A stretch of 64,000 nucleotides of DNA from Aegilops tauschii subsp. strangulata (GCF_002575655.3 NC_053041.3:303770054-303834053), one strand, 5' to 3'; counted from the first letter of the stretch, positions 34,045-47,466 are shown. Notes: a model not told the origin generated them from the sequence alone. Made by a program: numbers and translations.

Positions 34045-37000
34045 ATGGCCCCAACCAGTCCCAATAGGGCGCGCACCCCGTTCCAGGATATAAGCAACAA
34101 CCAATCCTTGGGTGATGAGCATTACACAACCACCCAATTTCAGTTTTTGTACCCCAACTGCTGAATTGTGACATTGATTGCAGACCCTAAAGAAGTAAAA
34201 AGGCAGAGGGATAGAGAGCGGTATGCACAAAATAAGGATGAGATTAATAAGAGACGACGTGAGGCCTACAAACAGAAGAAAATTGCGTCTGCTGAGATCA
34301 GTGGGGCACAAACACAGCTGGGTGTATCACAAGGTAATAAAGATGAACTTCATTCTTCATTATATATATTGCTATATATAATGATCTATTCTTCATCTAC
34401 TCAGGTAGTAATGAGATTAACAAAGATGAAATTCATTCTCCATTATATATATTGCTATATATAATGATCTATTCTTCATCTACACAGGCAGTAATGAGAT
34501 TAAGAATCGTATGGAAAGGGAGCGGTATGCACGAAATAGAGAGGAAATATTAAAGCGACAGCGACAAACCCGCGAGCAAAATAAGCATATTGCTGCCGTC
34601 CTTGATGGCAGTAACATTGTAACGCAAGTGCCGGCTACCGGACAATCTGCAGTCACACAACTACAGAACATAACAAGTGCAGGGGGTGCGGTACCAAATT
34701 CCGTTCATTTGACCAGAGAAGACAATGTGGACGATGAGTTTGATTGGTTGCACAGAAATGATGCGTACCAGATGCAACGGAATTCAAGACGACTGATACC
34801 CACACTTATGTCACTAGATGAGAACCCCCAACTCAGTACAATCGACAACCTACATATGCCAGAAAAGTCTTCTAAAAAAGGGTTAGTTGTCTGATTTATT
34901 AATGGTGCTAAATTATCCGGTGTTTATTTCTTCTCTAATTTGCCATTCTATTTTTGTTTCAGGTACAGATCCTTCTTATGGCAAGAAACCTCTACCGATC
35001 CAACGTAATGATATTACTCCAGGGATGGAACCGTCCCCAGATGCAGGTCAAACCCCTCATAATCAAATTGGTACGGTCTTGTGGTACCATCCTGTGCATA
35101 AAAAGGGTCCATCTCTTTTGCTTACTCTTTTGTGCCAAATAAATGTTTTCAGCCAACGACCATGCCGAAGATGCTTACGGACTACTGGAGCCCGATGTCC
35201 ACACCATAAACATTGATGGTCTGCATAATGTCATTTTTAGTTTCATCTCCCCAGTATGCATAACATCAAATGAGCATCATTTACTACTCCTAACGCACTA
35301 CTATTCAATACTCACAAATAGAATGCTTGGGAGACGGGAACCTAGGAGAAAAAACTGGAGACATGGACCATGATGAAGAAGCTAGGATCTTCGCCCAACC
35401 AGGTTTATTGTTGTTGACATGAGTTGCCAGTACAATATAGTATTAGTAATATGGTTTCTGGGTGAACTTTAATTAATGCATTCTGCTCCAGATGTTTATT
35501 TTCAATCCTACCGAGTGGAGCAAAAGTATGTTGATGGAGCTCCCAATAATGATGCTCACAACCGAGTTTACATGAACCTGCCCAAAAAGCATCATGTGCT
35601 TAGAAAATTTACTGATTGCCACCATTGTGGAGCTTTGCGCTTTCAATACGAGGGGCCTGCATTCTGCTGCAGAAAGGGAAAAGTGGATGTATTTACTCCA
35701 GATGTTTGTGAGGAGTTGAAACGGTTGTTTACAAGTCAAGATGATGGGGATGCTAGATATTTCAGAGAAAATATACGGTATTTCAACTCCCACTTCTCAT
35801 TCACAAGTCTGGGAGTCACCCTTGATCGCCGAGTCAGCACCGCAGCAGGAACCGGCGTATATACATTTCGTGCGTGTGGAGGGTTGTACCACGCTCTTGA
35901 TGATCTCGAGTCTGGTGATAATGGCCCTCGACATTTGCAGCTATATATTTATGATACAGATGAAAACTTGTTTCATAGGGTTAAGAGGTCTCCAAATCTT
36001 AGGTTAGATCTCATACGGAAGATTCTGGCAATACTAGAGCATAACCCTTATGCTCAAGTATTTAAAAGCCTTGGAGTTGTTCCAAATCTAGATGAATACA
36101 GGATCTCATTAAATACCGATATCAAGCTTGATCAACGAAGGTACAATGCGCCAACAACTTCTCAGGTAGCAGCAATATGGGTTGAAGGGAGCGACCCACA
36201 AAAAACCTTTGATAGAAGTGTTATCATGTACGGGAAAGGAGAGCGTCCCCTGTATATTAGAGCATACTATGGGTGCTACGACCCTTTGTCATATCCACTA
36301 TTCTTCCCACGTGGGGAGATCGGTTGGAATCGTTTGATGCCATATATTGGGGCCGCCGATGACACAAACCAAGATTTAGTGGATGATACTGCACGACAAC
36401 AGTACCCAGCCTATGTTCTTCCTTCAGGTATAATGTTCATAATTGATCTATAAATTTTAATCAAAGTTAAACTTATTCAGTAATCCATCTTGCAGACGAT
36501 AACATGATTAGTGAACAACTTGGTCATGATGCAAGACATGAAGACCAGGCCACTGATTTAGCTGCAGGTATTGGACGTGATTGCTGTTTTTGTATTCTTA
36601 TGGTTCTATTATACCAGATTTATGTTCATTGTTGATTTATACATATTAATCAAAGTTAGCCTTATTTAGTATTTCATCTTTCAGACAATAACATGATTAT
36701 AGACCAAATTGATCATGGCCGCCGACATGACGACCAGGCCAGTCAAAGTTAACCTTATTTGGTATCCATCTTTCAGACGATAACATGATTAGAGAAGAAC
36801 TTGGTCATGGCGCAGGGCATGAAGACCAAGCCACCGATTTAGCTGCAGGCATTGGACACGATTCCTGTTTTTATATTCTTATTATGATTCTATTATACCA
36901 ACTTTAATGTTGTTAAACAATTTTTAGATGACTACGAGGATAACCCGGATGAGGATTTTGGTGACAATGAGATGAATGCCACAAAATCAAGGAAATATGT

Positions 37001-40000
37001 TAGCGCGAGGGAGTACTATGCCTTCAAGCTGCAGGTCCGGAAAAAGCTTTTTAACATCATCTTGTTTGGGGGGCGCCTTTTCCAACAGTGGGCGGTTGAC
37101 ATGTACATCAAGATTGAGACAATGAGGCTTGACTGGTACTCAAAGCCAGCAAATCAAAAGGTCATACGCGCTGACCTCTACCAGGTAACGTGCTTGTGTT
37201 TATACTATTAAATTGTATTACAGATGCCACTCTTTGCTTCAACATGGTATACTAATTGGCGTCAAATATTGATTTATTATAGGGCCTTGTTGACACCGTC
37301 ATCGCTGGCGAGTCACGCGGTGATCGTATTGGCAAGAGAATCGTGCTTCCACGTACCTTCCCTGGTGGTGACCGTGACATGCAACGCAGGTTCCTGGATG
37401 CAATGGCAATAGTTCAACGATGGGGTAAACCGGATTATTTTGTCACGATGACATGCAATCCCTACTGGGAGGAGATAACTATTGAATTGTTGCCTGGACA
37501 GCTGCCACAAGACCGTCCAGACCTTGTGGCAAGAGTATACAGAGCTAAACAACGATCCATGATGGACTTACTGATTAAGGGTAAGCATTTTGGAGAAGTT
37601 GCGGCTTATGTACATGTCACTGAGTTTCAGAAACGAGGCCTCCCTCATGAGCATATACTTCTGATCATGAAAGCTAAAAGTAAGTTAAGGACCCCGGATG
37701 ACTATGATCGGGTGATATCGGCAGAAATACCTGACAAAAAAAAATATCCTGTTCTCCATGATCTGGTGGTCAAACACATGTTGCATGGTCCATGTGGCGC
37801 GCTCAAGAAAAGTTGCCCTTGCATGATAGATGGACAATGTCGGTTTCATTACCCGCGAGATTTCTGTGATGCTACATTACAAGGGAAAGACTCATATCCC
37901 ATCTATAGAAGGAGGGATGATGGGGTGAGAGTTAGGATCAGAGGAGCAGATTTGGACAATAGATGGGTGGTCCCTTACAACCCATTTCTGCTGATGACAT
38001 ACAACTGTCACATTAATGTCGAAGCATGCTCGAGCATCAAGGCAGTGAAGTACTTATTCAAATACATCTACAAAGGGCATGATAAGGCATCATTTGCGTT
38101 CGAGCAGGATATTATCAATGACGGGGGAATCATTGATGAAATTCGACAATATAGGGATGCACGCTGTATATCTCCTCCCGAAGCTATCTACAGGATTTTT
38201 GGCTTTAAAATGTTTGGTGTCAGCCCAGCTGTGTTGCAGCTCCAGCTTCATTTGCCAAACATGCATACAGTCGCATTTCAGGCTTATGAAAATCTGGAAG
38301 ATGTTGTTGCTCGACCATCTTCTTCCAAATCCATGCTTACCGAGTACTTTGGGATGAACCAAAAGTATCCAGAGGCACGAAAATTGTTGTACAGAGAGTT
38401 CCCAGAACATTATAGGTGGATAGCCGGTAATAAGAAGTGGCAACCGAGAAAAAATAAGAGATCACAGATTGGAAGATTGGTGCATGCACACCCTGCTGAA
38501 GGAGAGAGGTACTACTTGCGGGTGCTCCTAAACCATGTCCGAGGTGCCACTTCATTTGATGATTTAAAAACAGTAAATGGCAAGGCATGCGGGTCCTTCA
38601 GAGAGGCGTGTGAGCAATTAGGCCTCATTGAGCACGACAGGACACTTGATGATTGCATGACGGAGGCTGGGACATTTCAAATGCCTACTGCTCTTAGACG
38701 GTTGTTTGCGACTATATTGGTATTCTGTGAGGCAACACAAATCCGTCAGTTATGGGACAAACATCTAGCATCCATGTCTGAAGATTATCGCCGTACTCAA
38801 TCGAATGAGGCAGCACTTGAGCAAATGGTCCTTAGGGATATCAGGGATCTGCTGCAATCCATGGGAAAGGATATTAAACTCTATGGACTTCCGGATCTGG
38901 TTGACGCAGATGGTTCTTCTAACTTTGACAATACAGAGGTAACAGAGGAGAGACAGGTCAAAGTGGACCAAGAACATCTAGATCTATTCAGCTGTTTGAA
39001 CAATGAGCAACTAGCTGGTTTCAATGACATAATGGATCATGTGACAAACCAAAAAAGCCAGATATTCTTTGTTGACGGTCCAGGAGGCACTGGGAAGACG
39101 TACCTGTACAAGGCGTTGCTTGCAAAGGTCCGTTCGATGGGTCTAATAGCGATCGCAACTGCTACATCAGGTATCGCAGCGTCGATAATGCCTGGAGGCC
39201 GGACTGCACACTCCAGGTTCAAAATTCCAATCAAGCTCACTGACAACAGCATGTGTAGCTTCACAAAGCAAAGTGGTACGGCAGAGTTGCTTAAACAGGC
39301 GTCCTTGATAATTTGGGATGAAGCTGCTATGACAAAGCGTCAAGCAGTTGAGACACTTGATAGATCGCTGCAGGATATAATGGAATGTTCTTTACCATTT
39401 GGTGGAAAGGTTGTCGTCTTTGGTGGCGATTTCAGGCAGGTCCTCCCCGTTGTGACCCGAGGGACAAGAGCACAGATCACTGATGCTACACTGTTGAGAT
39501 CCTATCTGTGGCAGAAGATCCGCAAGATACGCCTCACACGCAATATGCGGGCACAGACAGACCCTTGGTTCTCGGAATACCTCCTACGGATCGGCAATGG
39601 GACGGAAGAAACAATTGGCGACGACTATGTGCATCTCCCTGAAGACATTGTGATTGCTTATACCGACGATGATGAACCTATTAACAAGCTTATCGAAGAT
39701 GTCTTCCCATCCTTGCACACCAATGCTAGGTCGAGAGAGTACATGAGCACACGTGCAATTCTCTCGACCAAAAATGAGCATGTAGATGACCTGAATGACA
39801 AGATGATCTCCAGGTTTCCGGGCGAAGAAAAGGTGTACCATAGCTTTGACTATATCGAGGATGACTTCCAGAATAATTACACAATTGACTTCCTGAACTC
39901 GATCACACCAAATGGGTTGCCCCCGCATGTCTTGAGAGTAAAAATCAACTGCCCGGTCATTTTGCTACGGAACCTCGACCCTCATAATGGGCTATGTAAT

Positions 40001-40387
40001 GGAACACGGCTTATGATCAGGGCCTTCCAGGATAATGCAATCGATGCAGAGATTGTTGGTGGCCAGCATGCTGGAAAGAGGGTGTTCATACCTAGGATCC
40101 CTATGTCGCCCTCGGAGGACACCTCACTTCCCTTCAAGCTTAAGAGAAAACAGTTCCCCATCCGCCTGAGTTTTGCGATGACCATTAACAAGGCACAGGG
40201 TCAAACCATCCCAAATGTCGGTATTTACCTTCCAGAACCTGTTTTCTCACATGGCCAACTATATGTTGCATTGTCAAGGGGTGTCTCAAGAAAGACGACA
40301 CGGATTTTAGCCAAGCCTAACAAGGAGGTTGATAAATCTGGGAGAAGCACCAAAAACATTGTCTACAGAGATGTTTTAGAGGGGTGA
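34045..40387 (+). CDS. Helitron Rep/helicase (RepHel)
   Basis: This is a rolling-circle replication initiator fused to a Pif1-family helicase. Proposed exons: 34045-34111, 34184-34333, 34488-~34881, ~34963-35080, ~35153-35217, ~35324-35400, 35492-36427, small exons at 36496, 36685 and 36777, 36928-37184 and 37283-40387. The N-terminus has basic coiled-coil repeats (RQRDRERYAQNKDEINKRRR). The Rep HUH motif is GLPHEHILLI (near 37646) and the two-tyrosine motif is YLFKYIYKGHD (near 38051). Helicase motifs include Walker A DGPGGTGKTYLY (near 39074), Walker B LIIWDEAAMT and FGGDFRQVLPVV. The last exon is open for over 1000 codons. The 34881/34963 junction does not splice cleanly in frame by my reading, so exon 3 may differ or be damaged. 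Confidence 0.88.
34334..34487. repeat. Tandem duplication of an intron segment in RepHel
   Basis: Two adjacent copies of about 75-80 bp, each containing TATATATTGCTATATATAAT and ending in a splice acceptor-like CTACTCAG or CTACACAG, lie in intron 2. The duplication creates a spare acceptor and could yield alternative splice forms. Confidence 0.8.
36496..36848 (+). repeat. Three tandem copies of a 72-nt micro-exon in RepHel
   Basis: Copies start at 36496, 36685 and 36777, each after TTTCAG or TGCAG and beginning ACGATAACATGATTA or ACAATAACATGATTA. The first and third are 72 nt, keep frame and encode DDNMI...GHDARHEDQATDL-type peptides. The second lacks its donor end. The third uses a GC donor. 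They sit between the N-terminal part and the Rep domain. Confidence 0.75.
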
Positions 40388-41885
40388 GGTACGTGCAATA
40401 GTTCGTGTTTTCTTTGCACCTTCGATTTTGTACCTATATAACTAACTCTGAATATAACACTTTTCTCTTGTTTTATTTGCAGGTTTCATAACAGCGCACT
40501 ACATAATAGGCATGAAACACAAATGATGTCGATGTGACCTCCGACTCTTTATGTCAGAGTCGTTTATTAGTGTGATTTATTTGTAAAAATCGTTGACATA
40601 TTAACTGTCCCGAAATGAAAAAGTACAGACTTTAAATGTGTCACACTTGTTATTCCGTTCATGTTCTGATTACTTACAGCATTCATTTGGGAACGTAGAA
40701 ATTTCAATTTATTCTGTAAATTCCAGAACATAAGATTGCTATACCAGCAAAATGTAAGCTGTTGGGATCATTGACAGAAATAATGAAATATTGCAATCTT
40801 ATGATGGCTGTTTTTCTCTGAAGTGCATATGTGATTGTTCGACCTCAGTCTCAAATATAACTGGTTGAATTGCCAAGCGCACGTGAACTAACTAAATTGA
40901 AACGATCCATCTAACATATAAATGGAAGAAAGAAGTGTCAACTTCAGTCTTGACTGGACGTGGTCATCATGGAGTACTAAGTATTCTCAGTCCCTAACAC
41001 TAACAACCGTCGATAATAATGTGTAAACACAACACTGAAGACAGCATAAGCAACAATGAACAAAAAGAGATAAAGGGCCAAGAAAGCAATCAATTTTTCT
41101 GAACACACGTGAGCAGCAATAATAATAAAACATAAGTACGGAACTCACCTTGATGGTTTCTTCATAACATGGAAACCTATGATGTCACCAGTCCCAATAG
41201 CTTTGGGCTGTAGTACAATATTTGCAAGGTTGCATGGTTTGATCTCAGGAATAGTGGATTATGCCGTTTTATCAAGCTCAGTCTTGAAACAATCGAAAGC
41301 ACTTCCTTGGCCCCTCCTGTCAAACACGGCCATTGAGGGCACATAATTAACTAACTGCCAAGACAAAGGATACAAGAATTATATTTCTGTAGAGAATGAT
41401 GAACTTTCTGTACATAATAAAAAGGTATAAGAGAAAGCACACAAAAAATAGATAAACGTTCTGATGAGCCGAGCAATATTTCTGCATAAACATGTATTAC
41501 GAAAATAACTCAATTAATTCTATGTGCGTAGGGTATAAAAAAAGCAAAAAAAAAACATGCGTCCTGAGATAAATCAAAGGAGTTGCCAAAAAAAAGATAG
41601 ATCAAAGGAAAGCGTGGGGCCTGAGATAACAATCACGATTCCCTTGCCTCCTCATGCTATGAAAGTCCTTCCCCTGATTTCCGCCTTACATATTGCCTAC
41701 AGCGAACGATCTTTCAATCAGGAGCCCACAGAAGCAACGGGTTTTGCACCGTAGGGTTTCCTTCATCCTCTCTCGCGAAGGATTGCCGCAGCCTCACACC
41801 CCTCCGCCGCGCCGGCCTCCTCCACCGCAAGTCTGTCCAGCTTGCCGTACACATGTGTCCGTGGTGAACTACCATCGTCCCCCCC
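40388..41885. other. Spacer between the two Helitron genes
   Basis: AT-rich sequence with no recognised ORF. Downstream of the RepHel stop, a GT...TTTGCAG pair (40385-40482) could splice to a short alternative C-terminus. From about 41600 it becomes GC/CT-rich, as in a promoter or 5' UTR of the next gene. Confidence 0.5.
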
Positions 41886-44800
41886 ATGTCTGCGTCACAA
41901 TCCCCGGTGGCCTCTACGGATCAATCTGATATCATCGTGGTAATAATGATATCTCTCGATAATTACATCCTATTCACGATTTCACATCTACAAGGCAACA
42001 TAGTCGCTAGAGGTGATCCAACGAAGTGAATCAACATGCCTTGTGTTATCCCGCAAAGTTACAGAGATTTCATTATGTGACTTAGGAAATTCTTTGGGCA
42101 AGATCCACCTGATTACTAGAGAGAATAGTCACGCAAGTTAGTCTCGAAAAGTTTACTGAACAATTAAAAAAAGAAATAGATACTGAAATTTAGTTGGAAA
42201 GGATGTCCTGATACCACTATGTTAAGTAAACATGAGCAGATATGTGCATACAGTTTTGATGTACTCCCTACGACCCAACATATAAGATCGATTTTCAAGC
42301 TAACAAAACATAGGGGCTGAATGTGTATGACGTGATAATAATATATGCTTTGATTTTCAGGAAAACATCAACAAAGGAGCGAAGGACGAGCATACACAAA
42401 ATATGCAGATTGAATGCATGATAACCAAAGATGAAGATATGAACACCGACTCAACAAATGCAATAGAAGAACAAGGCATCATGGAAGATACAGAAAATAT
42501 GCAGATTGATGAGGTGATATCCTAACACAAGCATACAAAACCCAAGCCGACAAAGGCGGTTTTTAATTTCACATGCCATTATTATTCTTCTTATTCAAGG
42601 GGGACAAAACAATATGTAATCTATAGTATCATAATATCATACCTACGATTCTTTATTCATCTTCATAATATTTGCTCTTCTATACGTACTGAAGAATATT
42701 ATATTATTATGTGTTTCAGTTACTAAGCGATGAAGAACCAGTAAGTACCGGGTAATATTATATTATGTGTGTTTCAGGTACGAAGCGAGGAAGAAACAAA
42801 TGGAATAGACGACGACGATGAAGTACAGAAAAAAAGCACACAGGCCACAGATTGCGAAGTGGCAAAGGCATGCTTCCGTTTCAACTATCCCAAATAATTC
42901 TAATTCTCATTATATTATAATACTACATAGGGATTATTCTTTGTAATGTTGCTCTCAGGGATTAACCGTCAAGGAAACAAGTGAAGAAATGCAGCCAGCT
43001 CAAGACAATGAATTAGCACAAACATTCGACACCGAAGGGGCAGAAACTGTAGGGGACAAACTTGCAGAATTAAATGGAATAGCCAACAAAGATGAAGTGG
43101 AGAAAAAGAAGAGCACGCGGTCCATAGATTCCGAGGTGACAGAGGCATATTTTCTTTTCCAAGTATATGTCCCAAATAGTTCTAATTCTAATTATATTAA
43201 ACCCTGCATACTGATTGTTCTTTGTAATCTTGCTCTCAGGAATTAACCTTGAACGAAACAAGTGAACAAATGCAGTCAGCTCGGGATGAGGAATTAGCAC
43301 AAACATTTGGCACCGAAGGGGCAGACACTATAGGGGACACAATGAGAGAATCAAATGGAACAGCCGACAAAGAAGTGGAGAAAAAGCAGAGCACGCAGTC
43401 CAGTGATTCCGAAGACTCTGAAGTGACAGAGGTATCTTTTCTTTTCCAACTATTTTCCAAATAGGTCTAATTGTAAGTATATTATATCCTGCATACCCAT
43501 TATTCTTTGCAATGTTGCCTCCAGGAATTAACCTTCAATGAAACAAGTGAACAAATGGATGCAACTGAGGACAGAGAATTAGAACTAACGTCTCGCATGG
43601 AAGGGGCACATACAGGGAAGCCTATCCGACTGCATAACAAACCTAAGAAGGCACAAGACTACGTGGTGGCTCCAGAAGGCACGGACAAATCCTTCTATGC
43701 CCTGCTTTTGCTACATTTATTTTCTTTGTCATTAATAAATGTTGTTACTTACATCATGATAGATTACGCCTGCACTGGCGATGATTGGTTTGTGATTGAA
43801 AATATCATGTCTGAACCAAACGATAAAAGAAATTTAGTGAGCATCGACGACTCACATCTCCAAAGAAAACAGTTAGAACGTCTATTACTCCCCGAAGAAT
43901 TCCTTGGCGACGAAGTAAGTATATGTGTCTTTCAGACAAGACTGCTGTTTTAACATGAGTTTCTATTCACTCCTCTGACTAAGGTGTGCACTTCATATTG
44001 CAGATCATAGACGCATACATACATTGCATAAGTGCTAAAGAGCATCTACAGATGAGGTCAGGTGGAAGTGTGTTCTTAGAGAGTGCATGCATCTCTAAGA
44101 TGATAAAGGAATCTAGCTCTATACGGGATGACGCACCAAGATGGGTATTAAACAGAGCTACAACTTATTTGGAACATGATATGGTGAGTCTCAGTTCCAT
44201 ATAAATGTTTGTATAGATGGGACCTAAACTAACAAAAACCCTATTTTCAGATATTCATTCCAGTTAACATTGAACACTTCCATTGGTACCTAGCAGTTAT
44301 AAATGCCGGGCAGCGATGCATCCAGGTGCTCGACTCGCTAGGCCCAAGAATGAGCCGCAAAGACCTCACCGCTATGGTTAGTCATTAGTCCCACTACACC
44401 ATCTTTTGATAAGACGATTTCTGTTATTGTTCGGTTGTGATGCTAATACTTTGTCATTTATTCATTCAACAGCTCAAAGGACTAGAAAATGTATTCGAAT
44501 ATGCATCGCTTCAAGTGGAACTAAAAACTGATAAGTGGAAAGACTTAAACATCTCATCATGGCCAAGGGAAGAGTGTATTAAGAGCAAACTGCAAAGAGA
44601 CTGGTATACCTTCTATATCTGAATTAAACTTTAGTCTCAATATCTGAATTTCTATCTCTGGACCATGTGGCGGCAAGCAAGCAAATTAAATTGGTAAACA
44701 GTACAGTGACCAACTGATTCAGCACTAGAGGCCGGCAGTGATAGCACCAAGCAAAATTCAGTAATTATGACCAGCAAATCATTAAACTTAGTCTGAATAT

Positions 44801-47466
44801 CTCAATTCTATCTCTAGACCATGTGGCTGTAGGCAAGCAAATTAAATTGGTAAACAGTGCAATGCCTATCTCATTGAACACTAGGGCCTGAGAGCAACTA
44901 GATTCAGTCAAGCATGTAAGTGAATCTAGAGCAGCAGAAAAATCAGGGAACCAGACCTATGAAATCAAAACGAGAGAGAGGTAGAGGGAGGCTTTACCTT
45001 GGGTTGCTGCTGCCCCATGGCTGGGCGTCATCCCGTGAGAGAAGCCTCACTCCTCCTCTCCCTGCATCAAGTTGGTGCAGGTGCGTGGTGAGTTGGAGGC
45101 TGGCTGCATCCATTGGCGTGTTGAAGTCTCCTGCAGCCCAGCACGAACACCATCTCAGGGAAGGGAAGAAGAAGAAATCCAAGAGGAGAGGAGAAGGGGG
45201 CGGACCTGTATGTCGGCGGGGTAGCCTTCCTGTCCCGGAGCCACAGGGTAAGGTCGCCGGAGCCACGACGGAGCAGATCAAGCGCCGGCGCACGCGGATC
45301 CAGCGCCGGCGAACGCAAATCAAGTGCCTCCTCGCCCAGCAGCACCTCCTCGCCCAGAAGCCTCACTCCTCCTCTCCCTACGGGGTGTGAGAGAACTAGG
45401 GTTGGGGGCTGCCAGAGTGGGCGTAGGTGATGGGGAGCAAGGCGGCCATGGGGAGGAAGAGGAGAGCGCACGCGGTGGATGGCCCCGGCGTCGCCAGGAG
45501 GAGTGAGGGGCGGCGCAGAGCAGATTGCCGGGCCGCCGCCTGTGGATGGGGATGTCGTGGCCACGAATGAGGGAAGAATGGGGAGGAAAGGAGAAATGAG
45601 GGGGCGGTGGGAGTTTGACTGAGCTTTGAGTGAGTGTGGCGTTGTCCGAACAAAAATACACTGTACTGTATTAGATCATCTAAATACACATTATATTTCA
45701 TAGGGCATGTCCGGTTCACTAAGTTTGTGAAAATTTTGTTTTCATCACGGCTTGTTTCAGTCATGATCATTTGATGATTCTAAAAGTTGTTTTATACAAA
45801 TATCTATAAATTTGATTAAAAATGATTGAGTTTATTTAAGTTTTATATTTGTAATCATGCAGGTCATCTTGTGGTTTGTGGATGGTAAATTTTATGGAGT
45901 ACTTCACTGGAGATATGTTGTCTGACATTCCTACACAGGTATTTTTTACTGTGTATCATTATATTTATTCTATGTTGTATCACTATTTAACTCTTATTAC
46001 TGTTTTAATAGGAACATATGACAGATTTTAGAACAAAACTAGCTGTCATTTTAGTGGACTCGGAATTGAATGATGATAATATAAGAAATCGAGACATGGA
46101 AGAGGACGATAACAACACAGATCCCACAGAATGTATGATTCTGGATAGACCCCCTGAGAATTTCAAAATATCAAATACATCAACAGAAGTTGAGCTCATC
46201 TCGCGGTCATTTATTCTTTCACCGTCTGTCAACCCAACAAACGATGATTTAATAGATGAACTTTGCTTGTTCATCAGTATGGTTGATGATGTCGCTCTAC
46301 TAGAGTAAGCCATATTTTTTATTTCATTTTCTATTCCAACAAATTACTCTGATGTCATTATAATTTACAGAATTTTGATTTTACAGGAGAGAATGGGTGA
46401 AAAGCTCTGATCCGTACCCTATTAGCTTAAATTTGAGACAAATTAAAAACATATTAAGCAATGATGAATACATGGATATTCATTGCTTTAATATGGCTGT
46501 GCGAATACTAGCGCGCCACGAAGTCCAGCTTCTCAGAGACATTCCATCTCACTATATGGATCTGAACTTTTGTGTAAGTTACTATAATCACGTACTGCAT
46601 TTTTTTCTCATTGCACTAATATTTTCTCATTCGTACTTTAGTCCATGTTCCATTATGCACGAGACTCAAGTCATCGTGAACATATGGAAATTGCTACATT
46701 GAAACGGTTGTTCCATAGCTGGCTTGACAGTAATGACTATCATATCTCTCAATGTGATATGGTAAGATTTTTTTTCATTTGTAACAGTGCTTTACTTGGT
46801 CTTAATTAATATTCTATGTATTTCTAAACTATTTCATCATTGCAGATTTTATTGCCTTGGTATATGTTTGGGTTATTTCTATTATTTGTCTTGGATCAAA
46901 ATAGAAAAGTTGTCCCAGTTTTCGATCCGATACCAATACCTACTTTCGGAAAGAATGTACTTAAAACCGTGGCCGACAATCTAAACCTTGCGCTTGAAGT
47001 TGCAAACCCTACATTCAAGGATGATATCTCTAAATGGGAATGCATAGTTCATGATGCTCCAACAAACTCACACTGGTATGATTCTTTTAAACGCATTACA
47101 ATATTAGTTGATTCATTCAACGCACATTATGTGTTTATTTCATATATGCAGTGCCTTGTCTGGTTATTTGGTTTTTAATTACATGCACTCATTGTGCGAT
47201 GGAAAGCTATATTTTCCCATACCCCAGGTGACTATTTACACCATGCTTATTTGTATACACATTGCACATACAACTTGTTATAACAATGTTGTATAATGCC
47301 AATGTAGGATGGTTTTCAACTGAGGAAGCAATTTTTGGTGCATATTTTAAAGTACGAAGAGAATGAAGCTCAAAACAATATCCCATACATTGAACGAAGC
47401 ATCATTGATCGCATCTATAGATGGACCTTCATTGCTTCAAAAGATGGACCTTCAAAACATGCTTAG
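41886..47466 (+). CDS. Helitron-borne protein with two Ulp1 (C48)-like cysteine protease domains
   Basis: Proposed start MSASQSPVASTDQSDIIV (41886-41939, GT donor) joins in frame to 42361. An acidic, repeat-built N-terminal region (42361-~43690) precedes domain 1: LQRKQLERLLLPEEFLGDE, then HFHWYLAVI with catalytic His (44281), VLDSLG with Asp (44332), KLQRDW with Gln (44593) and, after an intron 44604-45862, SSCGLWMVNFMEYFTG with Cys (45870). Gln-to-Cys spacing is six, as in Ulp1 proteases. Domain 2 (46012-47466) shows HYMDLNFC, LFLLFVLDQNRKVVPVFDP and CALSGYLVFNYMHSL. It lacks the His and Gln, so it is probably inactive. Family role: SUMO/ubiquitin-like peptide cleavage; the target here is unknown. 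The gene ends at TAG 47464-47466. Confidence 0.72.
42720..43600 (+). repeat. Tandemly amplified exon-intron unit, about 282 bp, in the Ulp1-like gene
   Basis: Exons at 42959-43144, 43240-43431 and 43525 onward begin GGATTAACC or GAATTAACC and encode ELTLNETSEQMQSARDEELA-like peptides. A partial copy lies at 42778-42867. The introns between them are homologous too. Copies 0 and 1 end with GC donors (AAG|GCATGC, GAG|GCATAT) while copy 2 has GT. All keep the frame, so protein length can grow by unit duplication. Confidence 0.8.
44604..45862 (+). other. Long intron of the Ulp1-like gene holding foreign sequence
   Basis: The intron interrupts the catalytic domain exactly between Gln and Cys. It includes a diverged direct repeat (about 44620-44695 and 44785-44860, sharing GCAAGCAAATTAAATTGGTA) and a GC-rich block 44930-45640. 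That block looks on the minus strand like the 5' region of a host gene. I cannot identify the source. Confidence 0.5.

Noticed and set aside
34045..34881. Independent bZIP-like gene from the basic RERYA...NKDEI repeats
   Set aside because: Basic coiled-coil repeats of this type are the usual N-terminus of plant Helitron proteins and splice toward the Rep domain.
45067..45661. Pro/Ser-rich minus-strand ORFs in the Helitron intron
   Set aside because: GC-rich low-complexity frames with no domain; the block is noted as possible captured host sequence, not as a gene.
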